This document shows, piece by piece, positions 56,252-64,000 of a stretch of DNA of 64,000 nucleotides (positions are counted from its first letter, which is position 1; the number at the start of each line of letters is the position of its first letter). The notes under the pieces were generated by a model. It was given only the letters and a program-made list of their open reading frames with translations. It had not been told where the DNA came from and ran no database searches. Origin of the DNA: Rhodococcus sp. Z13 (GTDB lineage: Bacteria > Actinomycetota > Actinomycetes > Mycobacteriales > Mycobacteriaceae); the NCBI RefSeq assembly GCF_025837095.1, contig NZ_CP107551.1, forward strand, positions 2,598,668-2,662,667. The letters run 5' to 3'. Made by a program: the position numbers and the translations under genes.

Positions 56252-59200
56252 TCAGCCGGCGAGGCAGCCCGGCCCGAGCAGCGCCTTCAGATCACCCATG
56301 AGCGCCGAGGACGGTTCGACGCGCAGGCTGTCGTCGAGCTTGAGGACGGTGACCTTGCTGCCCGTGATGAGCCGCACGTGCACGTCGGCCGTGCCCGGAT
56401 GGCGGGTGAGCACGTTCTTGAGGGCACCGACCTTGTCGGGGGTGCACAACCGCGTGGGCATGGACACCGAGACCGGCTTGACGGTGCCGATCTGCGACAG
56501 ATCCGGAACGGCGAGATCGTTGGCGATCAGCGAGATCCGGTCGTCGCGGATGGACACGCGTGCCTTGACCAGCACCACCGAGTCCTCCACCACGTCCATG
56601 CCGTAGACGGCGTAGGACTGCGGGAAGAACAGCACCTCGATGCCACCCGTGAGGTCCTCGAGCTGAGCCGACGCCCAAGCCAGGCCGTTCTTGTTGATGC
56701 GGCGGTTCACCGAGGCGAGGATGCCGCCCACGGTGACCTGTGTGCCGTCCTTGATCCCGCCTTCGAGGATGGCCGGGATCTGGGTGTCGGCCTGCGCGGC
56801 GAGGACGTGCTCGACACCGTTGAGCGGGTGCCCGGAGACGTACAGGCCGAGCATCTCCCGTTCGAGCGCCAGGCGGTGCTTGGTGTCCCATTCCTCGTCG
56901 GGGATGCGGACGTTGAACACGGAGGTGACCGACTCGTCGGCGTCGGCGCCGCCGAAGAGGTCGAACTGGCCGATGGCCTCGGCCTTCTTCGTGCTCATCA
57001 CTGCGTCGATGGCGTCGGCGTGCACGAGCATCAGACCCTTGCGGGGATGCCCGAGCGAGTCGAACGCGCCTGCCTTGATGAGGGATTCGGTGACCTTCTT
57101 GGAGCAGGCCACCGTGTCGATCTTGTTGAGGTAGTCGGAGAAGTCGGTGTAGCGGCCCTTCTCCTCGCGTGCCTTGATGATCGACGCGACGACGTTGGCG
57201 CCGACGTTGCGGACGGCACCGAGACCGAAGCGGATCTCCTCGCCGACGGCGTTGAAGTCGACCTGCGACTCGTTGACGTCCGGGGGCAGCACGGTGATGC
57301 CCATCTTGCGGCAGTCGGACAGGTAGACCGCGGCCTTGTCCTTGTCGTCGCCGACGGAGGTGAGCAGACCGGCCATGTACTCGGCGGGGTAGTTCGCCTT
57401 GAGGTAGGCGGTCCAGAACGAGACGAGGCCGTAGCCAGCGGCGTGCGACTTGTTGAACGCGTAGCCGGCGAAGGGCAGAACGGTGTCCCACAGCGCGGTG
57501 ATCGCCGCCTGCGAGAAGCCGTTGTCCTTCATGCCCTGCGCGAAGCCGTCGTAGGCCTCGTCGAGGATCTCCTTCTTCTTCTTACCCATCGCGCGGCGCA
57601 GCAGGTCTGCCTGTCCGAGCGAGTAACCGGCCACCTTCTGAGCGATCTGCATGATCTGCTCCTGGTAGACGATCAGGCCGTAGGTGTCGGCGAGGATGTC
57701 CTTGAGCGGTTCCTCGAGCTCGGGGTGGATCGGCTTGACCTCTTGCCGCCCGTTCTTGCGGTCGGCGTAGTCGTTGTGGGCGTTCATGCCCATCGGACCC
57801 GGCCGGTACAGCGCGAGCACGGCGACGATGTCCTCGAAGCCGGTGGGCTGCATGCGGCGCAGCAGGTCGCGCATGGCGCTGCCGTCGAGCTGGAAGACGC
57901 CGAGCGTGTCGCCGCGCGCGAGCAGTTCGTAGGTCGCCGGGTCGTCGAGCGGCAGGGTGTCGAGATCGAGGTCGATACCCCGGTTGGCCTTGATGTTCTC
58001 GATGGCGTCGCCGATGACCGTGAGGTTGCGCAACCCCAGGAAGTCCATCTTCAGCAGGCCGATGGCCTCGCAGGAGGGGTAGTCCCAGCCGGTGATGATG
58101 GCGCCGTCCTGGGCGCGCTTCCACAGCGGGATCGCGTCCATGAGCGGCTCGGACGACATGATCACTGCGCAGGCGTGCACGCCGGCGTTGCGGATCAGGC
58201 CCTCGAGGCCGAGCGCGGTGTCGTAGATCTTCTTGACGTCCGGGTTGGACTCGATCAGCTGACGGACCTCGGCGGCCTCCTTGTACCGCTCGTGGCTCGG
58301 GTCGGTGATGCCCGACACCGATATGTCCTTGGCCATGATCGGCGGCGGCAGTGCCTTGGTGATCTGGTCGGCGATGGCGAAACCGGGCTGGCCGAACTGG
58401 ACGCGGGCGGCGTCCTTGATGGCGGCCTTGGTCTTGATGGTGCCGAAGGTGATGACCTGCGCGACCTTGTCGCTGCCCCACCGTTCGGTGGCGTAGCGCA
58501 CCATCTCACCGCGGCGACGATCGTCGAAGTCGATATCGATATCGGGCATCGACACGCGCTCGGGGTTGAGGAATCGCTCGAACAGCAGGCCGTGCGGGAT
58601 CGGGTCGATGTTCGTGATGCCCATCGCGTAGGCGACGAGCGAACCGGCCGCCGAACCACGGCCCGGGCCGACGCGGATGCCGACCTCGCGGGCGTGGTTG
58701 ATGAGGTCGCCGACGACGAGGAAGTAGGCGGGGAAGCCCATCTGGTTGATGACGCCGATCTCGTACTCGGCGCGCTCGACGTACTCGCGGGGCGGGCCGC
58801 CGGGGAAGCGCCGGTCGAGGCCGCGCATGACCTCCTTGTGCAGCCAGCTCGCCTGCGTCTCCCCCTCCGGGACGGGGAAGATCGGCATCCGGTCGCGGTG
58901 GGTCCACACCTCGTCGTAGGACTCGACACGCTCGGCGATGAGCAGGGTGTTGTCGCACGCCCCCGGTACCTCGCGGTCCCACTGCTCGCGCATCTCCTCG
59001 GCCGACTTGAGGTAGTAGCCGTCGCCGTCGAATTTGAAGCGGGTGGGGTCCGAGAGCGTCTTGCCGGTCTGGATGCACAGCAGCGCCTCGTGGTTCGCGG
59101 CGGCGTCCTTGGTGACGTAGTGGCAGTCGTTGGTGACCAGCGGCGGGATCCCGAGCTTGCGGCCGATCTCGAGCAGGCCCTCGCGCACCCGCCGTTCGAT

Positions 59201-59788
59201 GGACAGGCCGTGGTCCATGAGCTCGAGGAAGAAGTTGTCCTTGCCCCAGATCTCCTGCCACTTCGCGGCGGCCTCGAGCGCCTCGCGGTCGTGGCCCAGG
59301 CGCAGCCGGGTCTGGATCTCGCCCGACGGGCAGCCGGTGGTGGCGATGATCCCCTCGTGGTACTGGGCGATGAGTTCCTCGTCCATGCGGGCCCACTTGC
59401 CGAGCTGGCCCTCGATGGACGCGAGCGACGACAGCTTGAACAGGTTCCGCAGGCCGGTGGCGTTCTCCGCCACCATCGTCATGTGGGTGTAGGCGCCGGA
59501 ACCGGAGACGTCGTCGGACTTCTGGCTGGGGTCGCCCCACTGGACGCGTTTGGTGGAGAACCGTGACTCGGGGGCGACGTACGCCTCGATGCCGATGATC
59601 GGCTTGATGCCGAACTTCTTGGCGACGTTGTAGAACTCGCTGGCGCCGTACATGTTCCCGTGGTCGGTCATGCCGACGGCCGTCATCCCCAGACGTTCGG
59701 CCTCCTTGAACAACGGTCCGACCTTGGCCGCACCGTCGAGCATCGAGTACTCGGTGTGGGTGTGCAGATGAACGAACGAGTCAGCCAC
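56252..59788 (-). CDS. dnaE1: DNA polymerase III alpha subunit (replicative)
   Basis: The main replicative polymerase, 1178 residues from GTG 59788 with GGGAGAGG upstream. Order of domains: PHP exonuclease-like domain ([16 protein letters not shown], then [13 protein letters not shown]), polymerase domain with the catalytic aspartates in [10 protein letters not shown] near residue 415, the motif [20 protein letters not shown], a helix-hairpin-helix region, and a C-terminal OB domain ([20 protein letters not shown]). The intact PHP histidines suggest proofreading by this domain, as known for mycobacterial DnaE1. Confidence 0.97.
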   Translation of the reverse strand: MADSFVHLHTHTEYSMLDGAAKVGPLFKEAERLGMTAVGMTDHGNMYGASEFYNVAKKFGIKPIIGIEAYVAPESRFSTKRVQWGDPSQKSDDVSGSGAYTHMTMVAENATGLRNLFKLSSLASIEGQLGKWARMDEELIAQYHEGIIATTGCPSGEIQTRLRLGHDREALEAAAKWQEIWGKDNFFLELMDHGLSIERRVREGLLEIGRKLGIPPLVTNDCHYVTKDAAANHEALLCIQTGKTLSDPTRFKFDGDGYYLKSAEEMREQWDREVPGACDNTLLIAERVESYDEVWTHRDRMPIFPVPEGETQASWLHKEVMRGLDRRFPGGPPREYVERAEYEIGVINQMGFPAYFLVVGDLINHAREVGIRVGPGRGSAAGSLVAYAMGITNIDPIPHGLLFERFLNPERVSMPDIDIDFDDRRRGEMVRYATERWGSDKVAQVITFGTIKTKAAIKDAARVQFGQPGFAIADQITKALPPPIMAKDISVSGITDPSHERYKEAAEVRQLIESNPDVKKIYDTALGLEGLIRNAGVHACAVIMSSEPLMDAIPLWKRAQDGAIITGWDYPSCEAIGLLKMDFLGLRNLTVIGDAIENIKANRGIDLDLDTLPLDDPATYELLARGDTLGVFQLDGSAMRDLLRRMQPTGFEDIVAVLALYRPGPMGMNAHNDYADRKNGRQEVKPIHPELEEPLKDILADTYGLIVYQEQIMQIAQKVAGYSLGQADLLRRAMGKKKKEILDEAYDGFAQGMKDNGFSQAAITALWDTVLPFAGYAFNKSHAAGYGLVSFWTAYLKANYPAEYMAGLLTSVGDDKDKAAVYLSDCRKMGITVLPPDVNESQVDFNAVGEEIRFGLGAVRNVGANVVASIIKAREEKGRYTDFSDYLNKIDTVACSKKVTESLIKAGAFDSLGHPRKGLMLVHADAIDAVMSTKKAEAIGQFDLFGGADADESVTSVFNVRIPDEEWDTKHRLALEREMLGLYVSGHPLNGVEHVLAAQADTQIPAILEGGIKDGTQVTVGGILASVNRRINKNGLAWASAQLEDLTGGIEVLFFPQSYAVYGMDVVEDSVVLVKARVSIRDDRISLIANDLAVPDLSQIGTVKPVSVSMPTRLCTPDKVGALKNVLTRHPGTADVHVRLITGSKVTVLKLDDSLRVEPSSALMGDLKALLGPGCLAG

Positions 59789-59822
59789 GCGTGCCTCTCC
59801 CGGGATGTTGTGGGCAGAGACG

Positions 59823-59828
59823 AGTCTA
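59823..59828 (-). promoter_or_regulatory. Candidate -10 of dnaE1
   Basis: TAGACT on the minus strand lies 34 bases before the dnaE1 start, overlapping the last codons of rarD. It would give a short leader with the GGGAGAGG binding site. Confidence 0.35.
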
Positions 59829-60749
59829 AGCCGCGCCGGTGTCCGAAGTGACCGGGGCACGCCCGCGACGCGACCTCAGCAACACGTCCGTGCTGTAGAC
59901 GGCGAGGGCGATCCAGATGAGCACGAATCCGATCCACCGGGAGGCCGGCATGTCCTCGCCGAGCACCCACACACCCCACACCATCTGCAGGCTCGGGGTC
60001 AGGTACTGCAGCATCCCGAGGGTCGCGAGGGGCACGCGTTGCGCGGCGGCACCGAACAGCAGCAGCGGGACGGCGGTGACAGCGCCCGCCGCGACGAGCA
60101 GCAGGGTGTGGTTCGTGCCGTGTCCGAGGAAGGTGCCGGTGCCCGTAGCGGCGAGGAAGATCACGTAGGCGAGGGCGAAGGGCGCCGCCACCACCCCCTC
60201 CCCGGCCAGGGAGGTGCGCGGGTCCAGCGGCACGATCTTCTTGAGCACCCCGTAGGACGCGAAGGACAGTGCGAGGGTGAGGGCGATGAACGGCGGCCGG
60301 CCGTAGTCGACGGTGATGACCACCACTGCGCAGACCGCCAGCGTCAGCGCCAGGATCTGCGCCCGGCTCAGGCGTTCCCGGAAGAACAGCACCCCGAACA
60401 CGACGCTCACGAGCGGATTGACGAAGTAGCCGAGCGCCGTCTCGACGACGCGGCCGGAGACGACACCGAAGATGTAGGTGCCCCAGTTGACGGCGATCGC
60501 CGCGGACGCCGCGGCGACGAGTCCCCAGGTGCGGGCCGACAGGGTGCGCAGGCTGTCCAGACGCCCGGTGACACCGAGCAGGACGACCATGAGCACGAGG
60601 GTCCACAGCACCCGGTGCGCAAGGATCTCGACGGAACCCGAGGGGTCGAGGAGCCCGAAATAGGCGGGGAACAGACCCCACAATCCGTAGGCCCCGAGCC
60701 CGCACATCACGCCGGTGCGCACGACGGTCCGGTTCGGCGAGTCACTCAC
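59826..60749 (-). CDS. rarD: EamA-family permease RarD
   Basis: A 307-residue membrane protein with ten helices. The start [20 protein letters not shown] and the segments [20 protein letters not shown] and [20 protein letters not shown] are typical of RarD (chloramphenicol-sensitive protein group). The transported compound is unknown. GTG 60749 is the start. It reads towards dnaE1 on the same strand, with the dnaE1 promoter at its 3' end. Confidence 0.9.
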   Translation of the reverse strand: MSDSPNRTVVRTGVMCGLGAYGLWGLFPAYFGLLDPSGSVEILAHRVLWTLVLMVVLLGVTGRLDSLRTLSARTWGLVAAASAAIAVNWGTYIFGVVSGRVVETALGYFVNPLVSVVFGVLFFRERLSRAQILALTLAVCAVVVITVDYGRPPFIALTLALSFASYGVLKKIVPLDPRTSLAGEGVVAAPFALAYVIFLAATGTGTFLGHGTNHTLLLVAAGAVTAVPLLLFGAAAQRVPLATLGMLQYLTPSLQMVWGVWVLGEDMPASRWIGFVLIWIALAVYSTDVLLRSRRGRAPVTSDTGAA

Positions 60750-60799
60750 CGCACCACCCTACGACCCGGCCGGCAGCCCTCCCGCAGCGGCCGGACGGG

Positions 60800-61444
60800 T
60801 CACGGCTCGCCGTCGTCGCGGCCGGGGACGACCGTGTCGACGTGGGTGGGCAGCAGGGGGTTGACCGAGAACCGGCCGGCGACCGCATCGGCCGGCAGCG
60901 CCTCCACCGCGCGCACCGCCGGGGCGTCCGCGATGCCGCGCAACCGGTCGGCGGAGCCGCGCACCACCGCGCCGACGACGCAGTCGCATCCGCCGGCGAG
61001 CCGGTCGGCCGAGGTCGCGGCGACGCGGGCGGCGCGCTCGGTGCCCTGTTCGATCAGCCGCAGCCGGCCCGCCGCGACCGCCGGGGCGCGGCGCAGCGCC
61101 TCCGCGTCGGCCGGGACCTCGACGGGCACCAGCGGGGTCTGCACGCGGTCGATCGGGACCCGGAACAGCACCTGCCCCACCCGCACCTCCTCGGACAGGC
61201 CGACGATCGTGTCGATGCCGACGGGCTCGGTGAACGACACCAGCGCCCAGTGCTCGCCGGTCCCGGTCCCCGCCGCGGTGAGGCTGTCGGCGGCGCGGGC
61301 GAGATAGTCGGCGACGACCTCCCCGTTGTCGGGGCCGAGGGCGTCGGTGCCCACCGCCGCGGGACGCGTCGGGGCGAACCATCCGGCGAGGAGCACGGCG
61401 AACACGAGAGCGGCGGTGGCCACCCAGGGCAGGGCACGGCGCAT
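60800..61444 (-). CDS. Membrane-anchored or secreted protein of unknown function (214 aa)
   Basis: ATG 61444 lies 3 bases after the stop of the pseudouridine synthase gene. One N-terminal hydrophobic helix (WVATAALVFAVLLAGWFAPT) without a lipobox suggests a signal anchor, leaving about 190 residues outside the cell. These contain two cysteines (GGCDCVVGAVV) that could form a disulfide. No family is recognised. It may be co-transcribed with lspA and the rluD-like gene. Confidence 0.75.
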   Translation of the reverse strand: MRRALPWVATAALVFAVLLAGWFAPTRPAAVGTDALGPDNGEVVADYLARAADSLTAAGTGTGEHWALVSFTEPVGIDTIVGLSEEVRVGQVLFRVPIDRVQTPLVPVEVPADAEALRRAPAVAAGRLRLIEQGTERAARVAATSADRLAGGCDCVVGAVVRGSADRLRGIADAPAVRAVEALPADAVAGRFSVNPLLPTHVDTVVPGRDDGEP

Positions 61445-61447
61445 CGG

Positions 61448-62374
61448 TCAGCCGTCGCGCAGGACGGCGAGCGCGTGCTCGAGGTCCGGCGGGTACTTGC
61501 TGGTGATCTCGACCCAGTGGCCGCGGGTCGGGTGCGAGAACCCGAGCGAGCAGGCATGCAGCCACTGCCGTTCCAGGCCGAGCTTGGCGGCCAGGCGCGG
61601 ATCGGCGCCGTAGGTGAGGTCGCCGCAGCAGGGATGCCGCAGCGCCGAGAAGTGCACGCGGATCTGGTGGGTGCGGCCGGTCTCGAGGTGGATGTCGAGC
61701 AGGCTCGCGGCCTGGAACGCCTCGATGGTGTCGTAGTGCGTGACGCTGGGCTTGCCGTCGGCGGTGACGGTGAACTTCCAGTCGCTGCTGCGGTGCCGGC
61801 CGATCGGGGCGTCGATGGTGCCGCTGCTCGGATCCGGGTGGCCCTGAACCAGGGCGTGGTAGCGCTTCTCGATGGTGCGTTCCTTGAATGCCCGCTTGAG
61901 CACCGTGTAGGCACGTTCGGAGGTCGCGACGACCATGACGCCGGAGGTTCCCACGTCGAGGCGGTGCACGATGCCCTGCCGCTCGTGGGCACCCGAGGTG
62001 GAGATGCGGTAGCCGGCGGCGGCGAGCCCGCCGATGACCGTCGGGCCGGTCCAGCCGACGCTCGCGTGGGCGGCGACACCGACCGGCTTGTCGACGGCGA
62101 CGATGTCGTCGTCGGCATAGAGGATCTCCATGCCCTCGACGGGCTTGGCCTCGATGGTCAGCGGCCGGGGCGGCTCGGGCAGCACGACCTCGAGCCACGA
62201 GCCGGCGGAGAGCCGGTCGGACTTGCCGACGGGCGCGCCGTCGACGACGACGGAGCCCTCCTCGGTGAGCGTGGCGACCACGGTCCGGGACAGACCGAGC
62301 AGGCGCGCGAGGCCCGCGTCCACACGCATCCCGTCGAGCCCGTCGGGTACGGGCATCGCCCGGGTTTCCCTCAC
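61448..62374 (-). CDS. Pseudouridine synthase, RluD-like (Rv1540-like)
   Basis: It converts uridines in rRNA to pseudouridine. It has 308 residues from GTG 62374, which overlaps the lspA stop; ATG 62356 would be a shorter form. An S4 RNA-binding domain ([20 protein letters not shown] ... [16 protein letters not shown]) precedes the catalytic domain with the aspartate in [16 protein letters not shown] and the RluD motif [16 protein letters not shown]. In relatives lspA-rluD is a conserved pair. Confidence 0.94.
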   Translation of the reverse strand: MRETRAMPVPDGLDGMRVDAGLARLLGLSRTVVATLTEEGSVVVDGAPVGKSDRLSAGSWLEVVLPEPPRPLTIEAKPVEGMEILYADDDIVAVDKPVGVAAHASVGWTGPTVIGGLAAAGYRISTSGAHERQGIVHRLDVGTSGVMVVATSERAYTVLKRAFKERTIEKRYHALVQGHPDPSSGTIDAPIGRHRSSDWKFTVTADGKPSVTHYDTIEAFQAASLLDIHLETGRTHQIRVHFSALRHPCCGDLTYGADPRLAAKLGLERQWLHACSLGFSHPTRGHWVEITSKYPPDLEHALAVLRDG

Positions 62375-62991
62375 TGGCGTGATTCCTTTCTCGTTTCGGG
62401 TGACGGCGTGCGCCGGCTGTCGCCGTCCTTCGCGGCGCCGCCGCCGGGTTCGATGCCGAAGATCGTCAGGGCGACCAGCAGGACCGCTCCGCACACGATC
62501 GCCGAGTCGGCGACGTTGAAGACCGGCCACCAGCCGACCGACACGAAGTCCACGACGTGGCCCTGCAGCGGTCCCGGTGACCGGAACAGCCGGTCGGTGA
62601 GGTTGCCGAGCGCACCGCCGAGCACGAGGGCCAGGCCGAGTGCCCACCAGCCCGAGGTCAGGGTCCGGCCGATGCGGATCACCCCGATCACCACGCCGAC
62701 CGCGACGAGGGTCAGCAGCCAGGTCATGCCGGTGGCCATCGAGAACGCAGCGCCCGGATTGCGCACCAGGGTCAGAGTGACCGTGTCGCCGACGATCGAG
62801 ATCGGGTCGGCGGGGTCGATGTAGTGGACGGCGAGCAGTTTCGTCACCAGGTCGGCGACGTAGACGACGACCGCGACGAGGAGAAGCGTCCCCAGTCTGC
62901 GGCGGCCGACGGGGGTCGCCGAGGGCTCGGTCGGACCGGCGGGAACCGGCGCCGCTGGGTCGCCGTCCGGCCGGGATGCTTCGTTCGTCAC
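62371..62991 (-). CDS. lspA: Lipoprotein signal peptidase (signal peptidase II)
   Basis: It cleaves the signal peptides of lipoproteins in the membrane. It has 206 residues from GTG 62991, with four helices. The two catalytic aspartates are in [12 protein letters not shown] and [10 protein letters not shown], and [13 protein letters not shown] is also conserved. It has a longer Pro-rich N-terminus and an acidic/basic C-terminus ([15 protein letters not shown]) than E. coli LspA, as in other actinobacteria. Lipoproteins in this window are likely clients. Confidence 0.96.
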   Translation of the reverse strand: MTNEASRPDGDPAAPVPAGPTEPSATPVGRRRLGTLLLVAVVVYVADLVTKLLAVHYIDPADPISIVGDTVTLTLVRNPGAAFSMATGMTWLLTLVAVGVVIGVIRIGRTLTSGWWALGLALVLGGALGNLTDRLFRSPGPLQGHVVDFVSVGWWPVFNVADSAIVCGAVLLVALTIFGIEPGGGAAKDGDSRRTPSPETRKESRQ

Positions 62992-63046
62992 CGTTCCATC
63001 ATCCCCTACCGGGGACGACCTCGACGGTTCCCCCTCCTGTCGTGGC

Positions 63047-63059
63047 TACCCTGGGTGTC
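63047..63059 (+). promoter_or_regulatory. -10 element for a leaderless lipoprotein mRNA
   Basis: TACCCT (63047-63052) is 7 bases before GTG 63060, with no ribosome binding site. Confidence 0.45.
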
Positions 63060-64000
63060 GTGCCTGCGCTGTCCAGAATCGCCCGGCCGGGGCCGTGTGC
63101 CCTCGCCGCCGTCCTGTCCCTCACCGCTCTCGTCACCGGTTGCGGTGCCTCCTCGGACGGTGCTCCCGCCGTCACCGCGGCGACCTCCACGGAGGTGACG
63201 GTGCCCGTGTCGGCCGTGACCACGACGGTGCTCGACCCCGGTGCCGAGCCCCGCGCCGCGGTGCGGATCACCCCGCAGGAGGGTGTGGAGCAGCGGGTCG
63301 TGCTGACCACCCGCTCCGAGGTGTTCCAGCGGGTCGGCGACGAGCCGGAACAGGACTTCTCCACCCCCGAGCTGACCTTGCCGCTGGCGGCGACGGTCAC
63401 CGCCGCCGTGTCCGGCGACTCCCCCAGCACCGTCGTGGACATCACACTGTCCGGGGCGAGTTCCCCCGACGAGACGCTCGACCGGGCCCTGACCGAGACG
63501 GACGGTTCCGGGATCGGGTTGACGATCGGGCCGGACGGCGCGGTGAGCGCGCTGCGGCTCGCGCCGGCGCAGGACGCGGCGAACATCGCGCGGTCGGCGA
63601 TCGAGCAGGCGTTCTACCAGGCCGTCTACCGCATGGTGTCGTTCCCCGGCGAGGAGATCGGGGTGGGCGCGGTGTGGGAGAGCCACCAGCAGGTGATGAG
63701 CGCCGGGATCACCCTCGACCAGGTGGGCACCGCGACGCTCGTGGAGCGCGACGGCGACCGGCTCGTCGTCGACGTGACGGTCGAGCAGACGCCCCGCGGC
63801 GCGATCTGGGTACTGCCCAACGGGCAGGGCGAACTCGACATCGAGCAGTACACGATGACGGGTCGCGGCACGATGACCGTCGACCCGGCGAGGCCGCTGC
63901 CGGTGGGCGGTGAGCTGATCGTGCGGGGTGAGCAGGTCTACGTCGACCCGGTGGGGGCGACGCGCCTGTCGCAGTCGCAGGTCGACCAGGTCGCCTGGTC
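63060..64000 (+). CDS. Secreted lipoprotein of unknown function, 3' end outside window
   Basis: The frame from GTG 63060 stays open to the window end (313 codons). Residues 15-30 form a signal peptide (ALAAVLSLTALVTGC) with lipobox LVTGC, followed by a Ser/Thr-rich linker. The mature part is beta-rich, with segments such as SGIGLTIGPDGAVSALRLAP and SFPGEEIGVGAVWESHQQ; the latter resembles bacterial proteins with repeated steroid/lipid-type binding sheets, but I cannot name a family. Lipid modification would depend on the divergent lspA gene. Confidence 0.75.
   Translation, partial: MPALSRIARPGPCALAAVLSLTALVTGCGASSDGAPAVTAATSTEVTVPVSAVTTTVLDPGAEPRAAVRITPQEGVEQRVVLTTRSEVFQRVGDEPEQDFSTPELTLPLAATVTAAVSGDSPSTVVDITLSGASSPDETLDRALTETDGSGIGLTIGPDGAVSALRLAPAQDAANIARSAIEQAFYQAVYRMVSFPGEEIGVGAVWESHQQVMSAGITLDQVGTATLVERDGDRLVVDVTVEQTPRGAIWVLPNGQGELDIEQYTMTGRGTMTVDPARPLPVGGELIVRGEQVYVDPVGATRLSQSQVDQVAW

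Noticed and set aside
56378-59566. A 1062-codon plus-strand open frame
   Set aside because: Antisense to dnaE1; no recognisable domains.

Overview
The window is about 71% GC, gene-dense, and most genes overlap by the 4-base ATGA/GTGA arrangement. It comes from a mycolic-acid actinomycete, most likely a Rhodococcus. The backbone follows the order known from Mycobacterium tuberculosis Rv1539 to Rv1606: lspA, rluD-like, dnaE1, an Rv1558-like F420 enzyme, ilvA, treZ/treY/treX, an Rv1565c-like acyltransferase, bioA, bioF, bioD, bioB, bsaP, the NUDIX regulator, nadA, nadB, nadC, hisD, hisC, hisB, hisH, hisA, impA, hisF and hisI. The Rhodococcus assignment is inferred from this synteny plus PHA synthase, phasin and a wax ester/DGAT acyltransferase.

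Layout. 1-1500: end of a MarR gene, a small tautomerase gene, and an intact IS5-like insertion sequence with a 3-bp target duplication. 1513-14381 (minus strand): the histidine operon hisD-hisC-hisB-(51-aa membrane protein)-(MFS)-hisH-(84-aa membrane protein), then a foreign-looking block (2OG-Fe(II) oxygenase, lipoprotein, fused permease, ATPase), then hisA-impA-hisF-hisI. 14514-21240: a carbon-storage region with an XRE regulator, PHA synthase, phasin, an alpha/beta hydrolase, a DUF2470 protein, a TetR regulator with a clear operator, and a WS/DGAT enzyme. 21405-25666: nadC-nadB-nadA diverging from the NAD regulator across one palindrome. 25816-28483: a decayed mycothiol-type isomerase gene, a small ORF, bsaP, bioB, and the divergent repressor gene bioQ with two BioQ boxes.

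28526-35862: five tightly overlapping genes (SWIM zinc finger, DUF5691-like, MoxR/YehL-type AAA+ ATPase, DUF5682-like, VWA) behind one apparently leaderless promoter. This is the best candidate for a poorly described system. 35853-42619: an MFS exporter, a siderophore-binding lipoprotein with an IdeR-like box, and bioA and bioF-bioD around a truncated hydrolase; bioF has a third BioQ box. 42776-53845: an acyltransferase-SGNH protein, then trehalose synthesis from glycogen (glgX/treX, treY), five unrelated genes, and treZ. 53859-64000: ilvA, an F420-type oxidoreductase, a small membrane protein, dnaE1, rarD, rluD-like, lspA, and a lipoprotein gene cut by the window edge.

Regulation that can be read directly: BioQ boxes (TGAAC-N3-GTTCA) at bioB/bioQ and bioF; a palindrome over the -10 of the NAD regulator; TGCTAAC half-sites before the phasin gene; a TGTCACA-T-TGTGACA palindrome beside a TetR gene; and six or so promoters whose -10 lies 5-8 bases before the start codon, as expected for leaderless mRNAs. 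No tRNA, rRNA, CRISPR array or riboswitch was seen. All family names come from reading the sequences; no search was run.
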